This document shows positions 53,869 to 62,481 of a stretch of DNA of 64,000 nt, one piece after another; within the stretch, counting starts at the first letter, position 1, and each line of letters starts with the position of its first letter. The notes below the pieces were generated by a model. That model saw nothing but the letters and a program-made list of their open reading frames with translations. It was not told the DNA's origin and searched no databases. This stretch comes from JABWAJ01 sp046153985 (GTDB taxonomy: Bacteria > Bacteroidota > Bacteroidia > Chitinophagales > Saprospiraceae): the NCBI GenBank assembly GCA_046153985.1, contig JBJXFD010000187.1, forward strand, positions 1 to 64,000. The letters run 5' to 3'. The position numbers and the translations under genes were made by a program.

Positions 53869-53933
53869 TAAATTTAGGTTAGATACGTGTCGGACAACTC
53901 CGAGGTGTCCGACACGTATCTAACCTAAATTTA
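53869..53933. repeat. Near-perfect palindrome between ftsH and glxK
   Basis: Arms 53869-53896 and 53906-53933 are exact complements for 28 bp, extending to about 31 bp with one mismatch around CCG. The core ACGTGTCGGACA matches the 52682 palindrome; the outer arm TAAATTTAGGTTAGAT is locus-specific and contains the ftsH stop codon. Probably separates the ftsH and glxK transcripts. Confidence 0.9.
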
Positions 53934-55955
53934 AGCTTCTTCTTCCGGACTTTTCCCTTCATTGATGTTTTCGTCCGAATCAATCGCAGCGGCAGGCGCC
54001 ATTGCGTTTTCGTATAGTTCGCTAACGGAGTGGCTGCTGTAAGGGCGCGGGCCGATGAGGCGCTCGACATCCGATTTCAGCAGCACTTCTTTTTCAAGCA
54101 ACTGTTGTGCCAGCAATTCAAGTTCATCGCGGTGTTCGATCAGCAATTGACCGGCGCGCAGGTATTGCGATTCAACCAACCCGCGCACTTCCTGGTCAAT
54201 CATTGAAGCCGTTTGTTCTGAATATGGCTTGTTGAACTGATCCTGCGACATCCCGTAGAAAGACACCTGACCAACCTGATCGCTCATGCCAAAAACCGTC
54301 ACCATGCTGTACGCCATTTTCGTGACCTGGTCGAGGTCGCTTTGAGCGCCGGTGGATACTTTGTCAAAAATCAGGGACTCTGCGGCCCGGCCTCCGAAAG
54401 TCATGCACATGCGGTCGAGTAATTGTTCGGTGCGCGTGATGTATTCGTCTTTTGGCAAGTATTGCGCATAGCCTAAAGTGCCCATGCCACGTGGCACGAT
54501 CGTTACTTTCACCAAAGGAGAAGCATGCTCTAAATACCATCCGCAAACGGCGTGGCCGGCTTCATGGTAAGCAATGATTTTCTTTTCTTCCGGAGAAATG
54601 ATCATGCTCTTCTTTTCCAAACCGCCAATGACCCGGTCAAGTGCGGAGTTGAAGTCATCCATATCTACCGCTTTTTTATTGCGGCGCGCTGCAATCAGGG
54701 CAGCTTCATTACACACATTAGCGATATCGGCGCCAGCAAATCCGGGCGTCATTTCGGAAAGCACAGCCGGATTCACATCCGCTGCTTTTTTGATGTTTTG
54801 CAAGTGTACTTTGAAGATGGCTTCGCGCCCTTTCAGGTCCGGGTGATCAATTCCGATCTGGCGGTCGAAGCGGCCTGGCCGAAGCAGAGCCGAATCGAGG
54901 ACATCCGGGCGGTTGGTAGCCGCCATCAGGATAACGCCTTTGTCAGTGCTGAACCCGTCCATTTCTACCAGCAACTGGTTGAGGGTATTTTCGCGCTCGT
55001 CGTTGCCGCCTTGTAAACTGTTGCGCCCACGCGCCCGCCCAATCGCATCAATTTCGTCAATGAAGACGATGCAGGGCGCTTTTTCACGCGCTTGTTTAAA
55101 CAGGTCGCGTACCCGTGAAGCGCCGACGCCAACGAACATTTCGACGAAATCAGAACCTGAAATCGAAAAGACAGGCACGCCAGCTTCACCGGCTACGGCT
55201 TTCGCCAAAAGGGTTTTACCCGTTCCCGGAGGGCCTACCAGCAACACGCCTTTGGGGATTTTACCGCCCAATGCCGTATATTTTTTCGGATTTTTCAGAA
55301 AATCCACCACTTCCATGACCTCTTCCTTAGCTTCATCCAATCCTGCAACATCCTGAAAGGTGATGTTTACCTTACTGTTCTGGTCGAATAAAGTAGCTTT
55401 CGACTTGCCAATGTTGAAAATTTGAGCGCCTGGACCACCAGCGCCACCGCTGACACGGCGCATGATGAAGATCCAGATGGCAATAACAATGGCGATGGGG
55501 AGCAACCAGCCAAGAATCGGCGCCAGCCAATTGGTCGGATTTTCGTATTTGGGATAAATCCTTTGATCGCGGGGAATATTTTCACGCTCCTGGGTAGCTT
55601 CAAGAAACTGGGTGAACGAATCGCCCGGGCCTACCAGCATCCAGTAATGATAGCGGTCGCTGCCGAAATTGCTTTTGGCGGCATCTACATACTCATTGTT
55701 GGCGGCTTCTAATTTTTCCCTTTTGATGTAAATATGTGCCCGTTTTTCATTGACCACGACAATTTTTTCGATCGCCTGATCTTTGAGCATTTTTTCCAAA
55801 CGGTTCATCGGGAGCTGTTCTTTGGTCCCTTCGGATACGCTGTTAAGGCTCAGTGCGATGAGTACCAGCGCAATAAGTCCATATATCCAATAGGAGCCGA
55901 TTTTGGGGCCACCCGGTTTATTTTCCCCGTTTTGATTTTCATTCCTGTTTTCCAT
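53931..55955 (-). CDS. ftsH: ATP-dependent zinc metalloprotease FtsH
   Basis: 674 residues. Two membrane helices (about 22-40 and 145-166), Walker A GPPGTGKT (241-248), Walker B FIDEID (298-303), SRH region with TNRPDVLDSALLRPGRFD, and the protease motif HEAGH (464-468). Degrades membrane and short-lived cytosolic proteins in an inner-membrane hexamer. C-terminal tail is acidic. Upstream rsfS is 86 bp away; gene order birA / rsfS-ftsH fits Bacteroidota. Confidence 0.97.
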   Translation of the reverse strand: MENRNENQNGENKPGGPKIGSYWIYGLIALVLIALSLNSVSEGTKEQLPMNRLEKMLKDQAIEKIVVVNEKRAHIYIKREKLEAANNEYVDAAKSNFGSDRYHYWMLVGPGDSFTQFLEATQERENIPRDQRIYPKYENPTNWLAPILGWLLPIAIVIAIWIFIMRRVSGGAGGPGAQIFNIGKSKATLFDQNSKVNITFQDVAGLDEAKEEVMEVVDFLKNPKKYTALGGKIPKGVLLVGPPGTGKTLLAKAVAGEAGVPVFSISGSDFVEMFVGVGASRVRDLFKQAREKAPCIVFIDEIDAIGRARGRNSLQGGNDERENTLNQLLVEMDGFSTDKGVILMAATNRPDVLDSALLRPGRFDRQIGIDHPDLKGREAIFKVHLQNIKKAADVNPAVLSEMTPGFAGADIANVCNEAALIAARRNKKAVDMDDFNSALDRVIGGLEKKSMIISPEEKKIIAYHEAGHAVCGWYLEHASPLVKVTIVPRGMGTLGYAQYLPKDEYITRTEQLLDRMCMTFGGRAAESLIFDKVSTGAQSDLDQVTKMAYSMVTVFGMSDQVGQVSFYGMSQDQFNKPYSEQTASMIDQEVRGLVESQYLRAGQLLIEHRDELELLAQQLLEKEVLLKSDVERLIGPRPYSSHSVSELYENAMAPAAAIDSDENINEGKSPEEEA

Positions 55956-56041
55956 TCAAAACCTACTTTTACATTCCTTTTATGAAATAACGCGTAGCCC
56001 CGCATTTCGTTTCAATATCTCGACCAAGCGCCTGAAAAGCC

Positions 56042-56428
56042 CTACAAATTTTCATATTCTGTAAAGCGAGCGTCTCCCCAGAGTTGTTCCAGGTCGTAGT
56101 AAGGGCGTGTTTCGCGATAGAAAATATGCACGACGGTATCAAAATAATCCATACATATCCACCGCGAGTGCCCCTGACCCTCTACATGAGCAGGATTGAG
56201 GTGGAGTTCGTCCTTGATGCGGCGATGCACATTTTCGGACATGGCCTTGACTTGCGTATTGGAATCGCCTTCGCAGATGATGAAATAGTCTGCCGGGGCA
56301 TCGTCTAAATGGCGCAAATCGAGTTTGACAATGTTTTTGCCTTTGATGTCCTGAATGCTATCTATGATGAGATCGTTCAGTGTTTCCGGTGCAGAAGCGG
56401 GAATCTTGATTTTTGCTGATGTCCTCAA
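56042..56428 (-). CDS. rsfS: Ribosome silencing factor RsfS
   Basis: 128 residues, RsfS/Iojap family. Binds L14 of the 50S subunit and blocks subunit joining in starvation. Typical core KNIVKLDLRHLDDAPADYFIICEGDSNTQ (given in parts) and HVEGQGHSRWICMDYFDTVVHIF with the DARF..YENL ending. Divergent from birA across a 166-bp gap that contains word repeats. Confidence 0.95.
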   Translation of the reverse strand: MRTSAKIKIPASAPETLNDLIIDSIQDIKGKNIVKLDLRHLDDAPADYFIICEGDSNTQVKAMSENVHRRIKDELHLNPAHVEGQGHSRWICMDYFDTVVHIFYRETRPYYDLEQLWGDARFTEYENL

Positions 56429-56449
56429 AATGAAAAATCGTTAGTTTTG

Positions 56450-56575
56450 TGAGTGAAATACGAAATCAGGATGCGATAGAAGACTTTGAATTTTAGACAG
56501 AACATCAAGCTGATGTCTTTTATCTAATGTGAAAAGTCTTTGATCTATTATCTGATGTCCTAATACTAAGGATAA
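56450..56575. repeat. Degenerate word repeats (CTGATGTC / TATCTAATGT)
   Basis: Gap between the divergent rsfS and birA genes: words AAGCTGATGTCTTTTATCTAATGT, TTTGATCTATTATCTGATGTCC (in parts) and TTTTAGACAGAACATCA form loosely opposed copies. It must also hold the promoters for both genes; TAGTTTTG at 56442-56449 fits a -7 site on + without a matching -33. Confidence 0.45.
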
Positions 56576-56594
56576 AGTTACAAACATTTTCCTT

Positions 56595-57368
56595 TTGAGT
56601 AACAGCAACAAGCATTTTATCGGAAAGGTTCTAATGGAATTCCCTGCGTTGCCTTCTACAAATTTGTTTGCATTAGAACTCCTATCAAAAAGCAAACCAA
56701 CAGAAGGAACTGTCATTTCTGTCTCTTATCAAACAGATGGCCGCGGCCAAATTGGCAGTAAGTGGCTTGGAGAACCTGGCAAAAATATTGCTTTAAGTGT
56801 CATTTTATATCCTTTTTTTCTGAAAGCAGTACAACAATTTTCGCTGAGTCAGGCAATTGCCCTGGCCGTGCGGGACTGGGCACAGGCCATTTTGGAGAAA
56901 CCGGTTCATCTGAAATGGCCCAATGACCTCTATATCGGCGATCGAAAAGCCGGCGGAATTCTCATTCAGAACAGCATCATGGGCACTTCTTTGCAGTCGA
57001 GCGTGGTGGGAATCGGCATCAATGTGAACCAGGAATCCTTCGACGAAACGCTCCCTAACCCAACTTCCTTGAAAATAGAAGCGGGCGGCCCCGAATTTGA
57101 CCTGGAAATGCTCAAAAATCTTTTGTTTCAACACCTCGAACAGCGTTATTTGCAGCTCAAAACCGGGCCGTTGGACACGCTTTCCACCGCTTATCGCGAA
57201 TGCCTTTACGGGTTGGGGGTATCTAAGCTTTTTCAACGGCAGGATGGCGCTACGTTTCGCGGCGTTATTACAGGGACTACGCCCGAAGGATTGTTATGTA
57301 TCCTCGATGAAGATGGAAAACAAGCAACCTTTGATTTGAAAGCGGTGCGGTTTGTGCTGGAGAAGTAG
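56595..57368 (+). CDS. birA: Biotin-[acetyl-CoA carboxylase] ligase
   Basis: 257 residues from a TTG start, kept because the next ATG (56634) would remove the first strand of the catalytic core (FIGKVLMEFPALPSTN). Biotin-AMP motif TDGRGQIGSKW (about 47-57), LKWPNDLYIGDRKAGGILIQ (about 113-132, containing the WPND and KAGG marks) and GIGINVNQ. Joins biotin to carboxyl carrier protein. No N-terminal HTH, so a ligase only, not a repressor. Confidence 0.95.
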   Translation: MSNSNKHFIGKVLMEFPALPSTNLFALELLSKSKPTEGTVISVSYQTDGRGQIGSKWLGEPGKNIALSVILYPFFLKAVQQFSLSQAIALAVRDWAQAILEKPVHLKWPNDLYIGDRKAGGILIQNSIMGTSLQSSVVGIGINVNQESFDETLPNPTSLKIEAGGPEFDLEMLKNLLFQHLEQRYLQLKTGPLDTLSTAYRECLYGLGVSKLFQRQDGATFRGVITGTTPEGLLCILDEDGKQATFDLKAVRFVLEK

Positions 57369-57500
57369 AAAGTATAAAGTAGAAGGTATAAAGTAGGGGT
57401 TATGTAATATGATGAAATTACGGTTCCCTTTAACCTTTACCCCCCGCTATGGCGGGACAAGCTTTTCTACTTTAACCTTAAGAATAACCTTCCACCATGT
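57368..57500. repeat. Word repeats (AAAGTATAAAGTAGAAGG)
   Basis: After birA: AAAGTATAAAGTAGAAGGTA and neighbouring copies, with opposed TTCTACTTTAACCTTAAG words at about 57463-57490, and a small CCCGC-GCGGG hairpin near 57445. Another STRR-like gap. Confidence 0.65.
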
Positions 57501-57517
57501 GATATTAAAAGCAAAGC

Positions 57518-58759
57518 ATGAAAATACACATCATCACCATTGGCGACGAAATCCTCATCGGCCAGATTGTAGACACCAATTCGGCCTGGATGGCCGGCGA
57601 GCTGAACCTGATCGGGGCACGGGTCGGCTATATTCATTCCATCAGCGACGACGGGGATGCCATTCGGGAAACCCTTGACCGCGCGCTGGAGGACGCCGAT
57701 GCGGTGCTGCTAACGGGCGGACTGGGCCCAACAAAAGACGACCTCACCAAAAAAGCGCTGGCTGATTATTTTGGGGTGGACCTGGTCTTTCACGAGCCAA
57801 CTTTAGTTTGGATTCAGGCACTTTTTGAGCGCATCGGCCGGCCCATGAAAGCCGAAGCCCTGCACGATCAATGCCTGATGCCGGCCAATGCGGTGATTCT
57901 ACCAAACAAAATGGGCACGGCGCCCGGGATGTGGTTTGAACAGCAGCGCAAAGTAATTGTCTCCATGCCCGGCGTCCCCAGCGAAATGAAATACCTGATG
58001 GCCCACGAAGTATTGCCAAAATTGAAAGCGCGCTTTGGCGGTAAGCCCATTCAGCACCGCACGATCCTGACGGTGGGTGAAGGCGAAACGATTATTGCAG
58101 GGCGCGTTGCGGCCATAGAAGACCAATTGCCCCCGCATGTCAAACTGGCATACCTGCCAGCTATAGGTCAGGTGCGCCTGCGCCTGACGGGCATCGCCGA
58201 TGATGCAACCGCGCTGGAACAATTGCTGGATGAACAGGCTGCCGCCATAACGGCTTGTCTTTCGGACATTGTTTACGGGTTTGGCGACACCACGCTGGAA
58301 GCTGCCATCGGGCAAATGCTGCTCGCCAGGGGCTTCACGATAGGCGCCGCTGAAAGCTGCACCGGCGGCCATTTTTCGCACAGCCTTACGGCGATTCCGG
58401 GGGCATCGGCCTATTTTAAAGGCGCGGTAGTGGCTTATGACAATGCGGTGAAAAGGTCTTTGCTGGGGGTTCGGGCAGAAACCCTGGAACGATATGGCGC
58501 GGTGAGCGAACAAACCGTTCTGGAAATGGCGCAGGGCGCCCGGGAACTGCTGCAAACGGATCTTGCGATTTCCATCTCCGGCATCGCGGGCCCCGACGGC
58601 GGCACCCCCGAAAAACCCGTGGGCACCATCTGGATGGCCATCGCAAGCAAGGATGCGGTGACGGCGCAAAAAAATGTGCGCGGCAAAGACCGGTTGAGCA
58701 ACATCCAATACGCAACAATACAAGCGTTGAATATGGTAAGGAAGTTGTTGGCGGAGTGA
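57518..58759 (+). CDS. cinA: CinA family nicotinamide-nucleotide amidohydrolase
   Basis: 413 residues with both domains: MoCF-like N-terminus (MKIHIITIGDEILIGQIVDT, TGGLGPTKDDLTKKALADYFG; 1-170) and C-terminal CinA/PncC deamidase (AAESCTGGHFSHSLTAIPG, SGIAGPDGGTPEKPVGTIW; about 265-405). Deamidates nicotinamide mononucleotide in NAD salvage. Complete and normal in length. Confidence 0.95.
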   Translation: MKIHIITIGDEILIGQIVDTNSAWMAGELNLIGARVGYIHSISDDGDAIRETLDRALEDADAVLLTGGLGPTKDDLTKKALADYFGVDLVFHEPTLVWIQALFERIGRPMKAEALHDQCLMPANAVILPNKMGTAPGMWFEQQRKVIVSMPGVPSEMKYLMAHEVLPKLKARFGGKPIQHRTILTVGEGETIIAGRVAAIEDQLPPHVKLAYLPAIGQVRLRLTGIADDATALEQLLDEQAAAITACLSDIVYGFGDTTLEAAIGQMLLARGFTIGAAESCTGGHFSHSLTAIPGASAYFKGAVVAYDNAVKRSLLGVRAETLERYGAVSEQTVLEMAQGARELLQTDLAISISGIAGPDGGTPEKPVGTIWMAIASKDAVTAQKNVRGKDRLSNIQYATIQALNMVRKLLAE

Positions 58760-58762
58760 AAT

Positions 58763-58870
58763 GTGCAAGAGGCAAGGGGCAAGTTGGCAAAATGCAAACT
58801 TCCAACGACTCTTTGCAAACTTGCCCCTTGCCTCTTGCCAATTTGCCCTTTGCCAACTTGCCCTTTGCCA
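58763..58870. repeat. Word repeats (TTGCCAATTTGCCC)
   Basis: Between the convergent cinA and lectin genes: GGCAAGGGGCAAGTTGGCAA words on the left, and TTGCCCCTTGCC, TTGCCAATTTGCCC, TTGCCAACTTGCCC units on the right, forming complementary arms. Same word family as 19160-19240. Confidence 0.8.
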
Positions 58871-58872
58871 AT

Positions 58873-60540
58873 TTACCGGATTAAAGTCACCGTACCCGAA
58901 AACAATTCCTGTTTTCCATCTTTAAAAATCAGCTCTGCAAACCAGGTGTAGACCCCTTCCGAGGCTGGTTTGCCCCGGAATCGGCCATCCCAGCCCAGGG
59001 CAGCCTGATTGGGCAGAAAATTGGTTTGTTCGAATACCATGCCGCCCCAACGATCGAAAATCCGCATCTGCAAGACGGTGGTCACATCTCCGCCGTCTTG
59101 GAGGAAAAAACGGTCGTTGATGCCGTCACTGTTGGGTGAAAATACGTTTGGGATATAAACCTCCCGGCAACTTTCAAAGGCGATCAGCACGGCATCCTCT
59201 GCTGCTCCACAGGCATTGGACGTCAGAATCCGGTAAAGGCCGGACGTGCTCACCAATAAGGAATCCGCTGTTGAGCCATCCTGCCATAAATAACCAGTAT
59301 TCTGAGGCGCCGCTGCCTGCAACAGCAATGTTTGACCCGTACAAAGCGTAGTGTCTGAACCCAACAAGGCTTCGGGTTGTAAGATTCCTGTAAGGTCGAT
59401 TTGGTCGGTACCAATACAAAAAGTATCAGTTTTGGTAACGGTTACCTCGTAGAGGCCCGGCGCCACGACATCCAGAAAAGCGTTGCCGGAACCGTCCGAC
59501 CACTGATAAACAGCATTCGTCGCGGTGGCGTCTAAACGAAGCGATCGCCCCTCACACAAAAAGGTATCGGGCCCAATGTCAAGCTGAAGTGAATCGCCCA
59601 AAACTTCCAGGATCAGGTCGTCGTAGAAAATTTGCCCGCAGGCGTCTGAAATTTCAACCGTGTAGGTCGTGGTTTGAGTAGGAGAAGCTACCGGATTGTA
59701 GATTCCCGCATTGCTAAGCCCTGTTTCCGGCGTCCAGCGGTAGGAAACCCCGCCCCTGGCCTGTAATTGCACCTGTGCACCAGGGCACATCACCAAATCC
59801 TGCAATTGGTTCAGGAAAGTCGTGTATTGGAAACAAACCTGATGCGTATTGTTCAATCCGCCGGTAGCAGACGTGAATCCCCAAAAAACTTCCGGGTTGC
59901 CTCCGAATAAGTTTTGCACCAAATCGCCGGTGTAGCTCAGGCGCAGTTGGCAGTCTAAATAAACCCGAAGTAATTTAGTCGCTGCGTTCCAGCTTACGCG
60001 CAGGTCATGAAATGCGCAATCTTCGATATTGGGATTGCTGTTATTTGCCTGCACGGGCCCTGCCAAATTGTTTGCACTGTTGTGGTTGACCACGCCATTG
60101 GTGACGATGGCAATATGATCGAAAGCAGGATCGCCAAGATCTGTATTCTGATAAGTGTCCAGCTCGATGCCAAGCGAGGGCACAACTCCGCCAAACCCGA
60201 TTGCGCCGCCACCAGTGCCAATGGACGTACTTACCGGTTGAAATCCAAACACAACCCCATCCGCGCCATCCTGGTTTTTACATCCCAGATTGACTTGAAC
60301 TACTGCTTCAAAGGATTCGGCTAAGCTGATCTTATCCGGATACCAGATAGAGCCGGAAGCCCAATTTTGGGCAGGGGTAAGCTGGAAACAGCTGTCGTTG
60401 AGCATGGTGGCCGAGCCATTTAGGAAAAACTGGGCCTGCGCCTGGGTTAAGCAGACAAAAAGTGCAACAAAGCACCCGATTGTCCGGAGTTGCCGGAACA
60501 TAAAAGCCTGGAGTTTCGATCGAATTTGCAGAGCGCGCAT
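58873..60540 (-). CDS. Exported L-type lectin protein with T9SS type B sorting domain
   Basis: 555 residues from the ATG at 60540, which opens a signal peptide ending TQAQA; a second ATG at 60501 is also possible. Legume-lectin-like domain (about 35-245; DGADGVVFGFQP, GIELDTYQN, HDLRVSWNAATKLLRVYLD), Ig-like domains (about 255-455), and a C-terminal type B domain (YIPNVFSPNSDGINDRFF to GTVTLIR). Predicted to be a secreted, surface-bound carbohydrate-binding protein. A longer upstream frame lacks a signal peptide and is not preferred. Confidence 0.88.
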   Translation of the reverse strand: MRALQIRSKLQAFMFRQLRTIGCFVALFVCLTQAQAQFFLNGSATMLNDSCFQLTPAQNWASGSIWYPDKISLAESFEAVVQVNLGCKNQDGADGVVFGFQPVSTSIGTGGGAIGFGGVVPSLGIELDTYQNTDLGDPAFDHIAIVTNGVVNHNSANNLAGPVQANNSNPNIEDCAFHDLRVSWNAATKLLRVYLDCQLRLSYTGDLVQNLFGGNPEVFWGFTSATGGLNNTHQVCFQYTTFLNQLQDLVMCPGAQVQLQARGGVSYRWTPETGLSNAGIYNPVASPTQTTTYTVEISDACGQIFYDDLILEVLGDSLQLDIGPDTFLCEGRSLRLDATATNAVYQWSDGSGNAFLDVVAPGLYEVTVTKTDTFCIGTDQIDLTGILQPEALLGSDTTLCTGQTLLLQAAAPQNTGYLWQDGSTADSLLVSTSGLYRILTSNACGAAEDAVLIAFESCREVYIPNVFSPNSDGINDRFFLQDGGDVTTVLQMRIFDRWGGMVFEQTNFLPNQAALGWDGRFRGKPASEGVYTWFAELIFKDGKQELFSGTVTLIR

Positions 60541-60617
60541 GAAGTTTACCTTATGATAGTATTCGGAGGATACCTCTTCGGCTAAAGATGTTATCTTTAT
60601 TCCTAAAAAACAGCAAT

Positions 60618-60791
60618 ATGGACAATTTTTTGTCGAAGTGGTCTGCTTTTTTTCACCGCATCGCCACCCGCCGCAATGCTTTGCTGGCTCTGGCAGCACA
60701 GGTGTTGTTTAGTCTGGTCATTTTTCCGGCAGCGCAACTCCGGTTCGACATCACCGGCGAAACGAGCTTGTTACTACGCCGCAGGTTTTGA
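60618..60791 (+). pseudogene. Truncated membrane protein remnant
   Basis: 57 codons from the ATG at 60618: MDNFLSKWSAFFHRIATRRN, a hydrophobic helix (LLALAAQVLFSLVIFPA), then QLRFDITGETS and an Arg-rich end before a stop. It reads like the N-terminus of a multi-TM protein cut after the first helix, just before the Uma2 gene. The parent family is not known. Confidence 0.45.
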
Positions 60792-60837
60792 AAATTGCAA
60801 ATTTATGTGTAATTTGCTACCCAAATAACAGGCAATC

Positions 60838-61419
60838 ATGACTGCTACCATCGAAACCAAGCAGCTTTTTACCCTTGAGGAATATCTGCGCATGGAGGAA
60901 CATGCTGCGGAAAAGCACTCGTTTGAGAATGGAAAAATAAAACTCATGCCCGGAGGAACCGCCAATCACAACGAAATTTCGGCAAACGCAATCGCTACTT
61001 TATCCAATGCTGTGCGTCAGTTGGCGTTAAAATTCAGGGTATACTCCAGCGATATGAAAATCTGGATTCCCAACAGCAAAAAAGTGTTTTACCCTGATTC
61101 GCTGGTCATTGCCCAAAAACCGGAATTCTATGAAGACCGCAAAGACATTATTACCAATCCTTTGCTAATCGTAGAAGTCATCTCCCCGAGTTCAGAAGCC
61201 AGCGACCGGGGCAGTAAATTTCACGATTACCACACCATTCCGACTTTCAGGGAATACCTCTTGCTACGGCAGGACGAAGCGCTGGCAACCTTAGCTACCC
61301 GCCAAAGTGATGACCTCTGGCGCATGACCGATATACACGGTTTGGATCAAAGTATCCAACTCGAATCTATCGGTTGTTCAATCACAATGGCTGACCTTTA
61401 TTTTAATATTGAATTTTAA
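60838..61419 (+). CDS. Uma2 family endonuclease
   Basis: 193 residues. Uma2 PD-(D/E)xK-type fold: FTLEEYLRMEEHAAEKHSFENGKI, SDMKIWIPNSKKVFYPDSLVIAQ, LLIVEVISPSSEASDRGSKF, REYLLLRQDE. The catalytic P-D...E-V pattern is intact. Common in cyanobacteria and Bacteroidota as scattered single genes, biological role not established. Ends at a strong hairpin. Confidence 0.92.
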   Translation: MTATIETKQLFTLEEYLRMEEHAAEKHSFENGKIKLMPGGTANHNEISANAIATLSNAVRQLALKFRVYSSDMKIWIPNSKKVFYPDSLVIAQKPEFYEDRKDIITNPLLIVEVISPSSEASDRGSKFHDYHTIPTFREYLLLRQDEALATLATRQSDDLWRMTDIHGLDQSIQLESIGCSITMADLYFNIEF

Positions 61420-61444
61420 AATAGCCCACCATTTAAAGCTTGGT

Positions 61445-61496
61445 TGTCTGTTCTTTAGCGTTCGAGAGGACAGCTACCGAACGCTAAAAACAGACA
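61445..61496. terminator. Long hairpin between convergent genes, GTGTCTG-related
   Basis: TGTCTGTTCTTTAGCGTTCG (61445-61464) pairs with CGAACGCTAAAAACAGACA (61478-61496) with one bulge. Likely a bidirectional terminator. The left arm and following GAGAG match the right end of the element at 49093-49215. Confidence 0.7.
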
Positions 61497-61500
61497 TCAA

Positions 61501-61872
61501 TTAATTACAACCCAGACCCTGCATGTACAATTTATTCGAAAAGAAAGCAGCATAAGGCCGTTTGGTCCCTTTTCTCATGTATTCTACCTTTACCTGAATC
61601 TTGTACTGGCCAACAAAAGGAAACGGAATGATCCGGGTTGGGTAATTGGTATGCCAGACCCAACTGCCGTTGGCGTGTTCGGCTGTCCAGGTATAAACCA
61701 GAATTGAATTGTCCGGAAGTGGAAGCGGCGGTTGCGAAATCATCGCGATGTGCGCACAATTCTCAGGGGTGAACCCTGCACAGATTTGATTGCCGTTTTG
61801 CGATACGATAACCTGTGCGTAGACGCTCGTAGTGAAGAAGAAGAGCGCAGTAAAAAGTACCCAATTTCTCAT
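61501..61872 (-). CDS. Small exported PKD-like protein
   Basis: 123 residues from the ATG at 61872, chosen because it opens a signal peptide (MRNWVLFTALFFFTTSVYA). The mature part (SQNGNQICAGFTPENCAHIA, SILVYTWTAEHANGSWVW, FVGQYKIQVKVEYM) looks like a single PKD/Ig-like domain with four or so Cys. No T9SS tail. Role unknown. The 600-bp gap upstream to the CHAT gene is mostly empty. Confidence 0.7.
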   Translation of the reverse strand: MRNWVLFTALFFFTTSVYAQVIVSQNGNQICAGFTPENCAHIAMISQPPLPLPDNSILVYTWTAEHANGSWVWHTNYPTRIIPFPFVGQYKIQVKVEYMRKGTKRPYAAFFSNKLYMQGLGCN

Positions 61873-61972
61873 AGTACCAAAGGTGTAGTGTTTGTTGCGC
61901 CATAGCGCCCGAATTTGCAAAAAAGTTAAGTGTGTCATGGGATAGAAAAAGTTATGGATTATATCATTCAAA

Positions 61973-62481
61973 TAGATTGTAAAAAATCAAATTTACCTTC
62001 CCCTATATGCGTTAGGGCAGAAATTTGTTAAAAACAGCAATTTCCAATATAGTGACGCAATGGCCGGAATAAAGTATCACGGACAACAAGCCTTTGAAGT
62101 GCAATTCAAAACAAGGGGGGAGAACAAGGGTCGCCTGCAAAAGTGTGTGATCGGCTTGGGGGCGACTGTAGTGCTATGATAAGGATGTTACTTATAAAGA
62201 CGTAACATTCCGGATAAAGTTTAAAATCAGGGTGTTGGCTCCGCAAGCTATGCACTGCAAATATAAGGCCAAGGCAGGGCAAAAACAACTGTAAGCGGAT
62301 TGTTATTCAAATAATGTAGCAGGACGTCGCAATATTTTACATTATTTTCCATAATAACTACCTGATAAACAGGGTTATTATCTTGAAAGCAGGCTGATGG
62401 ATTTTTGCCGGACTTTGAAAAAAAATAACCACAAATTCTTTTCATTGCTTACTTTCACGATCCGATTGTTCCAAAATCGTC
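61973..62481. other. Intergenic region before CHAT gene
   Basis: About 510 bp without a convincing gene. It contains an inverted repeat GGATGTTAC (62183-62191) / GTAACATTCC (62202-62211), a possible operator or hairpin. No strong promoter match seen. Confidence 0.4.

Noticed and set aside
62106..62445. Two small minus-strand frames upstream of the CHAT gene
   Set aside because: Low-complexity, no start context or recognisable motif.
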